Assembly: GCA_027886185.1 (NCBI GenBank)
Contig: WOAB01000093.1
Coordinates: forward strand, 3,596,001-3,660,000
Reading direction: 5' to 3'
DNA length: 64,000 nucleotides
DNA from: Rheum nobile
Lineage: Eukaryota; Streptophyta; Magnoliopsida; Caryophyllales; Polygonaceae
A program made the translations under genes and the position numbers. Below the pieces are notes generated by a model. The model was not told where the DNA came from, made no database searches, and saw only the letters and a list, made by a program, of their open reading frames with translations. Of this stretch, positions 33,990 through 44,559 are shown one piece after another. Position 1 is the first letter of the stretch, and each line of letters opens with the position of its first letter.

Positions 33990-35433
33990 GGATTTTCGAG
34001 TAGTATGTCGAGCCAACGACATTAACTAAGGCGCTGATCGGGAGGCAACCCGATGTTAGGTAGTTTATTTTCCTTCCCTTAGTCATTTTCTTTTGTTTTC
34101 CTTTTAGTTTTTCCTTTCTGTGTCGAACTAACCTGCAGGAAGCGTTTCAAAGTGAAGAAGGAGTTCACGGCGCCCGCCGCCGACCTTACGGCGCCCGCCG
34201 TTTTCACCTTCTCCGACACTTTGCTCGCGGAAAATGACGGCGACCGCCGCCATTTTCAGGTTCGTTTTCTTATCAAAAAAGAAAAAAAAAATGGGCCCCG
34301 AAAAAACCTTAAACGGGGAGCAAAAGACGACAATAAAATACCCCGAAAAGACCTTAAACGGGGAGAAAAAGTCAAAAAAAAAAAAAAAAGTTCCACCGGA
34401 GGCCAACTGTCCACGTTTTTCCGTGGAGAGATGGTGCGCATCATGTTTTCAAGGAGGAGACATTAGCCCCACTTTGTATTTGACAAAGATGATGGACCAG
34501 CAGTCGACAGTTGGAGAGGAGGTACACCGGGGCCCAACCACGATGACATCTGGGCCCATTTTTTGAAGGCCATGCAACCCCGTTCCCTTGATAGACCACT
34601 ACTCACTACAGTGGTTTCTTTTGGTTGCACGGTAGATGATGATTTTGGCGTTGATGCCGACATCCAGGACATGAACTTTCATGAGTCCACCGCCAGCGAC
34701 AAGGAAGTGTCCAAGCCAACTCGGCAACGTTGTGAGTTATTTTTTTGCTTTTCCCTGTGCTTTATTCTTGTGTCTTTCATTACATTGAGGACAATGCAAT
34801 GTTTAAGCATGTGGTGGGGTTTTATACTTGCTACGCTGCTGAGGAGAAAAATGAAAAGAGCCAAAAATTTGAAAAAGGCTATCATAAAAATCCTGGGATA
34901 GGTCGAAAACCCGAAAGGGCGGCCTAGGCAAAAAGTAGGTGGCTTGGACCAGCATTAGGCTGGGGTAATATGAGGTCAAGAGTGACGTGAGCTTATGTGA
35001 GTACATCTATTGGAAAATGAAATGAGTGGCTTGGTGAAAACCCGAAAGGGCGCCTTGGCAAAATGAGCGAAAAAGAAGAAGAGTGATTTTAGGATTTCTC
35101 ATTATTCTTGGCGAGGCGTCATAAGAAGAGGAGTCAAAGAAGGATTATCGGGTAGGTCATTCTGGGAGACATAAGGAGCAATAGATGGAGGCTAGGATTA
35201 GAGGTTACTCATACTATTGGATGTCCGGGTTAGCTCTAGGGAAGTACCCTGCTTGCCCCTTAAGCTGTTGAGTTGTGGATGTGTTGTGAATGAGATTGGT
35301 GTCAGGAGCTTGGCATGGGTTAGGTGACTCTTAGTTGGAGGATATGCTTCCTGAGACCTTGGGTGCTGCATTGGAGGAGTGGACTCTTATTAGTTTACTC
35401 GTGGACGAGCAAAGGTCTAAGCATGGGGTGGTT
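33990..35433 (+). other. 3' untranslated region of the Athila-like element
   Basis: No coding frame is supported. Features: CGCTGATCGGGAGGCAACCC just after the stop, typical of Athila; three dyads at 34167-34252; an A-rich stretch near 34370-34390; CATTGAGGACAATGCAATG near 34782, also typical of Athila; and two GGTGAAAACCCGAAAGGGC-like repeats near 34905 and 35033. GCATGGGGTGGTT before the 3' LTR serves as the polypurine region. Confidence 0.7.
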
Positions 35434-36779
35434 TGATAAGCACTACTTTGTAGGGATTAAGTAAGAGTCATTAGAGGTTTTATTGGTGTCATTCGGGTAG
35501 ATTTAGACACATTCATGTGTATGGCGTTTGGAGGCGAAGTTGGTATATTTGGAGGTGTTTGAGCTATTTTGGAGATCATATGAGATATTGAGGAGAAGTC
35601 ACCAGTAGTAGACGCCAAGGAGTTATGAAGTATTGGCGAGGAGGTGCTGAAGACACGCTTTCGGGAGCTGAGGAGACAAAGGAGGAAGAAACGAGTTCAC
35701 GACGCCCGCCGTGCAACTTACGGCGACCGCCGCCAAATCCATTCCAGAAGCATTATCTACGACTTAATTACGGCGCCCGCCGTGGAAAGACGGCGACCGC
35801 CGCAATTACGGCGCCCGCCGTGAAGGTTGCAGCGGCCGCCGCCCGTGTCAGAAGACCCGAGCCGGATTTTCCTTATATGTTATTTCGGATTATTTTATTA
35901 CTTTTTATTATTTCATTTTAGGTTAACTTAGCTTTATTTTCCTCTAGTATTTAAGGGTTGAGAAAAGGCTTGTTTGCGAATCATCAACTCTCTTAAACCC
36001 TAATTTCTTTCTACGTATTTGCTATGAAGAACTAAGCCTCCCTTGGCTTAGTCAGACGCTGAAGCTTTCGTTTTGATTCAGTTGTGAGATTCTCGTTCTT
36101 AATCTATTGCATGATTTTTATCTTTCTCTTGCTTAAGTTGCTTATGATTGATATTGATAATCTCTATTTGGACGCAACTAGGGTTTGTCGTTATTGATCT
36201 ATTGCTAGATTTAGATTGTTACTGGTTGAGCATATCTATTTCAGAGTAGCAACTGCATCGTATTAGTAACTGATTGTGCTAGTCTTATGCAGAAGAGAAC
36301 TGATTTACATTCTAGGATAAAAGCTGGTTGTTTTATGCTAGAATTGTATCCAACTATATTCCTATCCGTAAGGCTGCTGTTAAACTGAATCTTGATAGTT
36401 TCAGGGTTGTTTGATTAGTTAGTGCTAATAGTATCTGGTTGTGCTATTAGTTATATCTGAAAAGGAATTGGAATTTCCATTACATGTGATTTTGAATGAG
36501 TATCTATGATCAACTTGTCATACGAATAGTGGATGTTGTTTGACTATGTGTTTTTCCCATTACTAAATTCATCATCTTTAGTTTATCTTGCCTTTGCATG
36601 CTTAGATTACTTAAACTCACAAAAACCCCCTTTGGTTACTTTGGATTGACACATAAATTGCATACATAGACAGAATTCGTCTCCCTGTGGATTCGACCTT
36701 TACTTACCTAGGACTACGGTTTAGGGTTTGTTTGAATATTTTGCATAACAGTTTTTAGAACGACAAAAACCTGTTATCA
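35434..36779 (+). repeat. 3' LTR of the Athila-like element
   Basis: 1346 bp, close to the 5' LTR. The 5' copy has an extra 27-28 bp near 30488 (ACGCATGACCTAATGCTTG region). Six dyads at 35697-35843, one degraded to ACGACGCCCGCCGT. Confidence 0.93.
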
Positions 36780-36889
36780 ATAATCTTCTATCTCAACCCT
36801 TTGGGGCCTTCTAGTTTAGCTGTTGTAATGTTCTTTTCTCTTATTTAATATAGTTGGTTCTTTCATAAAAAAAAAAATTTCTATATCAA

Positions 36890-37640
36890 TTTTAATTACT
36901 TTCACACATATTCTAATATTATATTTTCCTTGTGATGTTATATTGGTTGCATAGAAAAAAAACTTCTCTCTAACAACCATATACCGATAATTATAAAAGA
37001 TGAAATCCCATTGATGAAAGTTTTATCCCTACACTTTGATTGATATAATTCTGTTTGTTTCTAACCATAACCAAAGATCAAAAAATTTGAGTTGGATCAA
37101 GTTGACTCGAAGTTGGTTTTATTTTGCGAGATCATGAAAGTAATATATTTATTTGAGATCGATACTTCCAAATTTATAATCTAAAGCTTATGCTCTTTTA
37201 GAAGGAGTTATGAAAACAATTTTTCTTATTATTAAGCATTTAATCATTGAATATGATGATAATCTGATTGTTATTAATAGATTAAAGCGAATTTAGAAGG
37301 TTCATGGTAAATAAAAATAATTATTCTTGATATTTCAATTACTATGATTTATTCTTAACCTTTTCTATTAATTAAGGAATGCGATTCAATTGCTGAATTC
37401 TCTTCTTCTGAGGACTTATGTTGATATATGTAATTGATTATGACTTCAGTCTTACATTGGGATGGAATAGATTCAAACTTATAATGGGACAAATACTACT
37501 TATTCTCTTTTTAGAGATTTAGAGAAGATCATCTTGCAAGATTAGGTTTTCTAAAATAAAAACCCACTTGATTTTTTTTACTCCTTTTTTTACCAAATAA
37601 AATCTTAATCTTTTATTGTGTTTCAAAATTTCAGCTGATA
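36890..37640 (+). pseudogene. Continuation of the second LINE fragment: RNase H remnant
   Basis: Short blocks FELDQVDSKLVLFCEI and HLIIEYDDNLIVINRLKRI (about 37225-37285) match the strand-helix region of LINE RNase H (usually IEGDN or IESDN). Frames are broken. With 28090-28552 it probably formed one LINE before the GC-rich retroposon inserted. Confidence 0.55.
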
Positions 37641-38190
37641 TTCATAATCTGTGTGCACTTTATGCAACAATAGCCATGAGACTACAAGTTATCATTGGTT
37701 GTCTGCCCTTTCTTTGTTGGAGCCCCCTCTTGTGTCATGTCTTGGGCTAGCATTCACTATAGATCGAGGATATCATTCATGGCTTGACTAGTTTGCTAAC
37801 AATTCCCTCAACGATGAACCACATTACAAGTTAGAATTACATCCTTCAATTCATTTGTGGTATACTACATTTGGAAGGAAAGAAATTTGAAGTGCTTTTA
37901 GAAAGTTTTATTTGAGGAATGTGCTTACTAATAAAATTGAAGTTGTCCATATTTAGCTTAAAGGCAGACTCAAAGATGGTTCAAAGTTGGCTCAGGTCTC
38001 TAATTTCCCTTTCTTTCTTGTGCGGTCTTTTGTTGACATTAGATGCTTGTTTCATGTGATCCGTTAGAGATTGTCTCAGTTGGGAGCTAACTTGTAACAA
38101 GTTTTCCTGGTTGCCTTTTGTATAGCTCTTTTTTTGGTGTGGTTATGTATTTTTCTAGGGTGGTTATGTATTTATGATTCCGAAAACAAA
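37640..38190 (+). pseudogene. Third LINE fragment: zinc-binding C-terminal remnant
   Basis: Contains FVVYYIWKERNLKCF-like sequence near 37850-37900, the typical end of the zf-RVT region, and then T-rich 3' sequence with a duplicated GGTTATGTATTT near 38142 and 38162. Stops are frequent. Confidence 0.5.
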
Positions 38191-38593
38191 AAAGTAGAAG
38201 TTAATTAGTCGGTTTCAAACCACACTTGTCGGTGCTCACGAGCAACAACTTTAAATAGGCAATGTAAAGTTGCCATAATCTCAAATAGAGGATCTCATTT
38301 AGCTCCGATCTGCCAAACAAAAACCCATAGTAATTGTTTCAACCACATCATATATTTGAAGTCCAGACTCAATGAAATCCAATTAGTGAAATTAGGTGGT
38401 GGCTTGTAAAAATGTGCATGCAATTATATTAGGCTTTTTTCTAGTGTATCATTAATTTTATGTTTAATAAGTATGACAATCACTTGTTAATTTTATTTGA
38501 TACAATAAGATTCCGAAATTCCATGAAACACCAAACCCGGATTCTTAAATCAGCAGTCAGAACAACCGACAAGGTTAAACAAAAGTAACAAAA
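38191..38593. other. Unassigned AT-rich sequence
   Basis: I see no gene or element end here. Confidence 0.3.
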
Positions 38594-40157
38594 TCTATAC
38601 TACTATAAAAGTCTAAGTGTCCATTCGGCAATACATGACCGGAAGTGAGTTGCATTAAGCAACTTTGCTTAAACTCCAACTTCATCTCCATTTTTTGCCT
38701 AATGTCCCCCCCTAGATTAAGTTTTTGCTTCAACTACCCCCTAACTTAAACTCACTTCAACCCCAAAAACAATTTGCCGAACGCAGCGTCCCTCAAATAA
38801 ATAGTACCTTTCCATTTTTAACCTTAGGTTTATTTGGATTAGATTGGGCTTTTTTGTTGGGCTTTGCTTTGTTTTCTTTTGGCTTTTAAACCCATTGCAT
38901 TCTTTAATTATTTATCCTGAATTTCTTGGATTTTAGAGCATTCATGCACATGATATTAATTGGGAGATTTTTGCAACTCTAATATGAACAACAGGAACTG
39001 CTAGGATTCAATGTCTAATTTTCACTGTTTGGTTAACTCTTCTTTAATAAGCACGGTTTGATTATCTCTTCATCACATGACACTTATATATTCCTTCGGT
39101 TCTTTTTATCTTCATGATTGTACTTTCAAGAGGATCCCTGATGTTCTACATTGAAGATATGTTAAAGCCTCGGTCACCATGTCTATATTTGCTGAACAGA
39201 AAATCAAGAATACATATCATGCTCTAGAATCAACTTTGTCAAAATCCTTGTTGATTTTACCATGAATAATTGTCCAAAGTTGCACGAATCTCTTTTCCTT
39301 CCCACGTCTTTCTGCAATCAAGCATTTTCAAATAAGGGAATTCTTGAAGGGAGAGAAACAGGAGAATTCATGGAGGCGAACGCGGCCCAACTGAAGATTG
39401 TAGTCAACTTATAATCCAACAAGTATAGATGAGAAGAATCTGAGTCTATTATGCTCGTATTGAGCTTTTAGGAGTCTAGCTACTCCATTTATTTATTTTC
39501 ATTTACTTTTGTCGAAACCTTCATCCAAATTGATTGGTTTTTATGTAACTTCTCTCTGAAATGAGAAATAGTTTAATTCCTAATTTTCACTTATTTATTC
39601 TCTTTTTCTTGTAATAAAACTGAATGCGAAGTCAATTTTTACATTACTCTTCCATTTTCTTGAGGTAGTAACAAACCACCTAATTTTGCAGTAACAAGCA
39701 CAACAATTCAATTTGTAATCTCCTCCCTGTTTAAAATACACCATAAAAAATCAAGAAACAAAATACATAAATTGCATGACATAGATGCAATCTACATGTG
39801 CTACAAGAATTTTCATCTGAAGAAAGGGACATGACTAAGGAGAAAAGCATTGCACAAACAAGGAAGAGGTGAATAGTAATTTAAAGAACATTATAATTAA
39901 AAAGATGGAGAGTCGCAGGAAAAGAGAAAGACTTCAACGAAAATACGAAGTGAAGGAAAAAAGAGAACAAAAGTCGGGTCAATGGACAAGTTCGCTCAAC
40001 AAGCATGTAAAGACTAAGTCGTTCATATATCAATTGTTTCATAAGCTCAAATCTTTATAAAACAAGCTTTTATTTTTATACTCTTAAAATATAGGTTAAA
40101 TATCATATTTGATAATAGAATTGCAATGTATGTATGCACGCGTACTTAGTCTACTAG
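38594..40157 (+). mobile_element. Candidate Helitron, non-autonomous, about 1.56 kb
   Basis: It starts A|TCTATACTACTATAAAAG, the form of plant Helitron 5' ends, and ends CTACTAG|T, giving the A-T host dinucleotide without a TSD. Upstream of CTAG is GTATGCACGCGTAC, only weakly palindromic, so the required 3' hairpin is not convincing. No replication-helicase gene. An unrecognised basic frame lies at 39869-40060. Confidence 0.42.
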
Positions 40158-40744
40158 TTACAACAAAAGTTCAAAGAAAACAAACAAAACTGAAAGAAGT
40201 TAGATGAATATATTAATCAACTAGAGAGTCTCATACATAAGTTAATGCATTCTAACCTAAAAAATATTTTTTAACTTAAATTTTGTAACATGTGTCCATG
40301 AAACACACTAAAAATCCAGGAGTCATAAAATCAATATATGCATTTTTTTTCCTGATGCGTATATCATGCTCTACTAACCAACATGTCAATTAAATAACAA
40401 AGACCCATCCTTTCAAAAAAAAAAAAAAGTCCCCTAACTTATTAATGATTACAATGGAAAACAAAAAAAAAAAAGTCCATTTTATTTGTCTTAACAAATA
40501 AAACCAAAAAAAAAAAACTCGGCTATTACTTTGGTACATAGTAGTAATATGAAGTATCGTCATGGAACAAAGTGTTGGGTCATTTGCTGAAAAATACATC
40601 AACTTAAAAGATTAATTTATTTGTTCCATAACATGCATTATGTCCTTACCGTGAAGAAGAAAAAATTGAACTCGTGTCTTGTCAAAAAATAACATGCTAA
40701 CATAGTTTAGAAGATATGCCGTCCGTTTAGATTACATATGATAA
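40158..40744. other. AT-rich interval
   Basis: Low-complexity A-runs at about 40418, 40465 and 40507. No gene is supported. Confidence 0.35.
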
Positions 40745-40754
40745 TGCATTATTT

Positions 40755-41007
40755 GAGTGCGGTTCCGGTACGGAGCACTCTTCCCGTGCGGACGTACGGA
40801 CATACACTATAGGGCCTTATTTGTGCACTTTAGAGCCTTATTTGTACACTTTTGCAAAATTTTTGAAAAATGCTTGAAAAACAATTTATAAAAGATTTTT
40901 TTTTTGAAAAAGTGCATAAATAAGACATTAAAGTGCACAAATAAGGCCCTAAAGTGCATGCTCCGCACGTCCGCATGGGAAGAGTGCTCCGCATATGATC
41001 CAAACTC
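40755..41007. mobile_element. Mutator-type foldback MITE
   Basis: 253 bp, folding almost end to end. Ends GAGTGCGGTTC and (reverse complement) GAGTTTGGATC lead into the shared GCGGAGCACTCTTCCC arms. A perfect 10-bp duplication, TGCATTATTT, flanks it (40745-40754 and 41008-41017). TSD length and G-start TIRs fit Mutator-like elements. No coding capacity. Confidence 0.88.
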
Positions 41008-41324
41008 TGCATTATTTAACAATGTAATGTTATATAATACATTGTCATATACAAATCAAACGGATACTTGAAAAGTGAAATTTACTCTAATAGGTTAAGA
41101 ATGTGTCACGTCTAGCAAAAAAATGTGGTTAATTTGTTCGAATTGTCCCTATGTTTGATTAAGAAGAATTTATCATTTTTAGGACATCTTTACACTTTTG
41201 GGTTTCATAAAAACAATCTTATTTTACTATGCAAAGTTTTTTTAAACGGTTCTTCTATGATAATTCCTTCTCATAATACCAAAATTTGAGAAATAAACAG
41301 TCGGAAAAAATATAAATTTATAGC

Positions 41325-41598
41325 TTTTTTTTTTTTTTTTTTTTTGGGTTTCACCTCCGGGAATCGTCCCACGCCCCAGGCCATGGACCCATCCGACAGG
41401 CAAGACTACCTGCCAAGTCCACACCCAGCCACATGGGACCCTATAAACCGGAGGGCTAGAGTCGACGGTCCCACACCTCCCTGACGGGTAAGTCGCCATG
41501 TTTCGCGGGATTGCATCCACCAAGTTTCGAACCCGGGGCGAGAAGGCACGCCCCAAGGATGTCCCCCGGCTTAACCGTTCAGCTAACATGGAGGGGAC
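41325..41598 (-). mobile_element. tRNA-derived SINE
   Basis: On the minus strand the head reads TCCATGTTAGCTGAACGGTT (A-box-like) and, about 50 bp on, GGGTTCGAAAC (B box), an internal RNA polymerase III promoter. The body is followed by poly-A, seen as a T-run at 41325-41345. TSD AAATTTATAGC(T) flanks it at 41314-41324 and 41599-41610. It is retrotransposed using LINE enzymes (family knowledge). Confidence 0.92.
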
Positions 41599-41616
41599 AA
41601 ATTTATAGCTTGTTAC

Positions 41617-42052
41617 TAATGAGGGAAATTTCACCTTCCTTATTCATCTTTAATTAGCTATTTTCTCAATAAAGGATAATTAGTTATGGATAAAAAGTAA
41701 AAGATAATAACAGCCTTTTATTCATTAAAAGCATATAATAGGCCTATTAAGTAATAAGCTCATAACGAAACTAGCTTATTCAAGCCTAGGTATTAAATAA
41801 TCTTAACCTAGCTCTCTTTCTGGCTTCTTCTACGTTCTTTTGCCTCCTTGGCTGCCACCATTAATCACAGAGAGCTTTTTTGCCTGACTTGAGCGTCAGA
41901 GGGGCTTTAGGAGAGATTCAGTCCTCCCGTTGACTCGTTTTGTGGTTTCAGGATTAACTGAAAGGTTAGTTACTTTATCTGGAGTACGAAGATCATCAGA
42001 TAGAGTCGTTCTAGTTCGAATCTGCAAGGAAGATCAGATTCCTGCTTCTACA
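41617..42052 (+). repeat. 5' LTR of the Tat-like element
   Basis: 436 bp; starts TAATGAGGG (TGATGAGGG in the 3' copy) and ends TTCTACA. Contains TCTCAATAAAGGATAATTAG, shared with the 3' LTR. Confidence 0.85.
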
Positions 42053-42054
42053 TT

Positions 42055-42069
42055 TGGCGCCGTCTGTGG
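42055..42069 (+). promoter_or_regulatory. Primer-binding site of the Tat-like element
   Basis: TGGCGCCGTCTGTGG lies two bases after the LTR. It is a form common in plant Tat-like Gypsy elements; I did not assign the tRNA. Confidence 0.75.
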
Positions 42070-42080
42070 AAACGACGACA

Positions 42081-43886
42081 ATGGTTGTCGCTAGGAGAAA
42101 CACCAGCACGTCCGGGTCGGCAAACCCGGCTGTTGATGGGGCCGTAATGGCCGAAGCCGCGCGTCGACAAGAAGAGTTGGAGGCGGCGGTTACCGAGAAG
42201 GACCGCCAGATGGCGGAACTCGTTGAAGCTTTAGCGAGCCGCGATCGCGAGATGCAAGTGATCCGGGAAGAATTGAGTGTGGCGCGTAAGAGGGCAGAGC
42301 GCTCTGCAGGGAAGCGTCCTGTCGATGATTCAAACATTGCTAGAGAGGGGCGTAGACTTTCCAGTGTGCTTGAAATCCCTGAAGGTCATGTGAGTCGAGG
42401 CGAGGAGCAACGGCGTGGACATGCTAGTAGGGCCCCAGGGCAAGGTAGGGAGCCCAACCGCGATAACAATTCGCATGGTTTGCAGCGCGGTGAGGACGGA
42501 GGGCACTGGAGAGGAGTTCAGACGTCGTCATTAGCGTCCAGGCCGAGCCGCGACCGCTTTGAGTCGCGTTCGTCCCAGGTGCACGCACGGGAGCGTCGGC
42601 GGTTTCATCTCGCGCGTAGAGATGGGTGAGAGGCCGAGCGCTCGGGGGGACGATTGTGTCGGTCTCGGTCCCGTTCGTCCGTGCGCAGGGAGAGGTCGGT
42701 ATCTGCTGAATCAGGCCGTAGATCCCCGCGTCACTCAGATTGTTTGGGAGAGGCAGAGCGACGTCTTCTTCGTCTTCTTGACAATCAGGGTGAATCCTTG
42801 ATTAACGTGCAAGAGCAGGCGAAGATTAGGCTTGCGCGTATGACGTCCATATCGTTTGCCAGATTCATTCGCGAACAGCAACCCCCAACAAAGTTTTCTT
42901 CTCCATCCTTTGAGCTTTATGATGGAAAGACCGACCCTGTTGTGCATATTGCTTCTTTTACTCATAAGATGGCTTTGTGGGTGTCCGATGATGCTTTAAT
43001 GTGTAAATTATTCCCTGCTAGCTTAGGCAAGACTGCTGCTAAGTGGTTTCATTCATTAGAGCCTAATTCAATCTATTCTTGGGATCAATTAGCAAAGAAG
43101 TTAGTGTCCCACTTTATTGCGAATAGAAAGGAGCCTACTTCTATGGATGCGTTATTTGATTTGAAAATGCGCAGGGGGGAAACTCTTCGGCAGTTCGCTC
43201 CCAGGTTCATGGAGTGCTACGCTGATATGGAGGGGTGCCAGGAATCGGTTACAGTGAGAGCTTTTAGGCTTGCCCTCACGCGTGACAGTAAGTTGCAAGA
43301 GAGCCTGGCGTTGAGAATGCCAGCAGGAGTTTCTGAGTTACAGGAACGGGTCAGGCAGTATATGAAGTTGGAGGATGATGCAAAGCCTTCACGTGACACG
43401 AGATCTTCATCTCCCCCAGCACGTCAGGGGGGCGGTGATAGGAGGAAATCTGCGTCCTTTAGAGACAAAGGCCTTCCACCTGCTTCAGTTCAGCAGGCCG
43501 TACACACAGTTTCTAGGGTTCTCATCTATCACATCCTACCGCAGATTAAAGAGAAGTCGTTCTTCTGTTGGTCGACTAAGATTAAAGCAGAGGCCAAGGA
43601 CAGAGACATGTCTAAGTATTGTTCTTTCCACAAGGAGAAACGACACCTTACCGGAGAATGCAAAGCTTTCAAATCTATGCTCGAGAAGTGGGTTTCTCAG
43701 GGGTTCTTGAATGAGTTTGTTGACTCGGGTGCCAGCTCAGGAGGGAATCAGGCAAAGCATAATAACTCATATACACAGGGTGAAAAGGAGAAAGATGTGC
43801 AGAGACAAGTGATTCATGTGATTGAGTCGACAATTAAGCAATCTGGAGCGTCCAGGCATGACTATCGCCAGAAGTGCCATAGGTGA
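42081..43886 (+). pseudogene. Gag of the Tat-like element
   Basis: One frame from MVVARRNTSTSGSA, interrupted by a TGA at 42627 (probably CGA, as Arg fits) and ending at 43886. A Glu/Arg-rich coiled coil covers about residues 25-75. After the stop comes an Arg/Ser-rich stretch and the Gag core: FYDGKTDP-like FELYDGKTDPVVHIASF, AAKWFHSLEPNSIYSWDQLA and ETLRQFAPRFMECYADM. The C-terminal YCSFHKEKRHLTGECKAFKS is the Cys/His motif used by this group in place of the usual knuckle. Single-stop damage suggests moderate age. Confidence 0.82.
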
Positions 43887-44490
43887 TGAAGGCAGATCAA
43901 GTGCACGTCAAGAAACAAAAGTTGGAGGATACAGTGCTGCTAGCTTTCTCAGAAGAGGATTTACAGGGGATCCAACTCTCGCATAACGACTCGTTGATTC
44001 TTATAGTGGAGATAGGGGCATTTGACGTGCGCAGAGTGTTGGTTGATTCTGGGAGCTCGGTGGACCTCATGTTTTTCATATGTTCAAGAAGCTCGGAAAG
44101 AAGCAGGAAGACCTGATTCCTGTTTCGACTCAGTTGTTTGGTCTCGGGTCCCTTCCAGTGTGGTCATTGGGAATGATGTGTGAGACAGTGACACTAGAGG
44201 AGAAGGCGGTGACAGCTGAGTTCATGGTTGTTAATGCACCATCTTTATACAATGCTATTTTGGGTCGCCCGTGGATACATCTCATGGGAGTTGTGCATTC
44301 AACTTTGCATCAGCTAATCGTTTCCTCACATTCTGGAAGAGTTGTCAAGATACGAGGAGACCAGAGCGCAGCACGCCAGTGCATGGGAGTCAGGGCAGCT
44401 CGTGCAGACGTCCATATGGTGCATTCCGCACCCCAGGTGCTGGATGAGGTGGGCACGCCTCCAGTAAACAAGTCGGTAGAGTCCCTGTAG
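43883..44490 (+). pseudogene. Retropepsin-like protease of the Tat-like element
   Basis: FDVRRVLVDSGSSVDLMF (active site DSG, near 44030-44075) is followed by a frameshift near 44072-44080 into MFKKLGKKQEDLIPVSTQLF and then SLYNAILGRPWIH near 44245-44280. All core motifs remain but not in one frame. Confidence 0.8.
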
Positions 44491-44559
44491 AAAGTCCTGG
44501 TAAGTCCTTCTGAGCCGAATAAATATTTTTTAGTTGGAGCTAACATTTCAGGTGATGAA

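Larger units (their letters stand above)
29718..36779 (+). mobile_element. Athila-like Gypsy element carrying only gag-protease, about 7.06 kb
   Basis: LTRs at 29718-31096 and 35434-36779 begin TGATAAGCACTAC and end TTATCA. The primer-binding site is of the tRNA-Asp type. The single long frame encodes Gag plus protease. The 1.44 kb after it is non-coding, so reverse transcriptase, RNase H, integrase and the envelope-like gene of Athila are missing. The flanking pentamers are GTAGT and ATAAT, differing by two G-to-A transitions, a possible decayed TSD. The solo LTR at 16545 belongs to the same family. Such gag-only elements probably use enzymes of an autonomous relative (inference). Confidence 0.93.
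28553..36877 (+). mobile_element. GC-rich poly-A retroposon, split by the Athila-like element
   Basis: The left part, 28553-29717, is C- and G-rich (CT-rich head, CCGCCG tracts) and has no recognisable protein. The right part, 36780-36877, has a 3' end with an AATATAGTTGGTTCTTTCAT tail and poly-A at 36867-36877. Similar ATATTAATTAC / TTTTAATTAC sequences flank it (about 28541-28552 and 36889-36899), an imperfect candidate TSD. It looks like a short non-autonomous LINE-type retroposon of about 1.26 kb; classification is inferred. Confidence 0.5.

Noticed and set aside
35625..35921. A 98-residue frame in the 3' LTR
   Set aside because: It lies in LTR U3 and owes its length to the GC-rich dyads.
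41500..41598. A tRNA gene
   Set aside because: The A and B boxes belong to the head of a SINE with poly-A and TSD.
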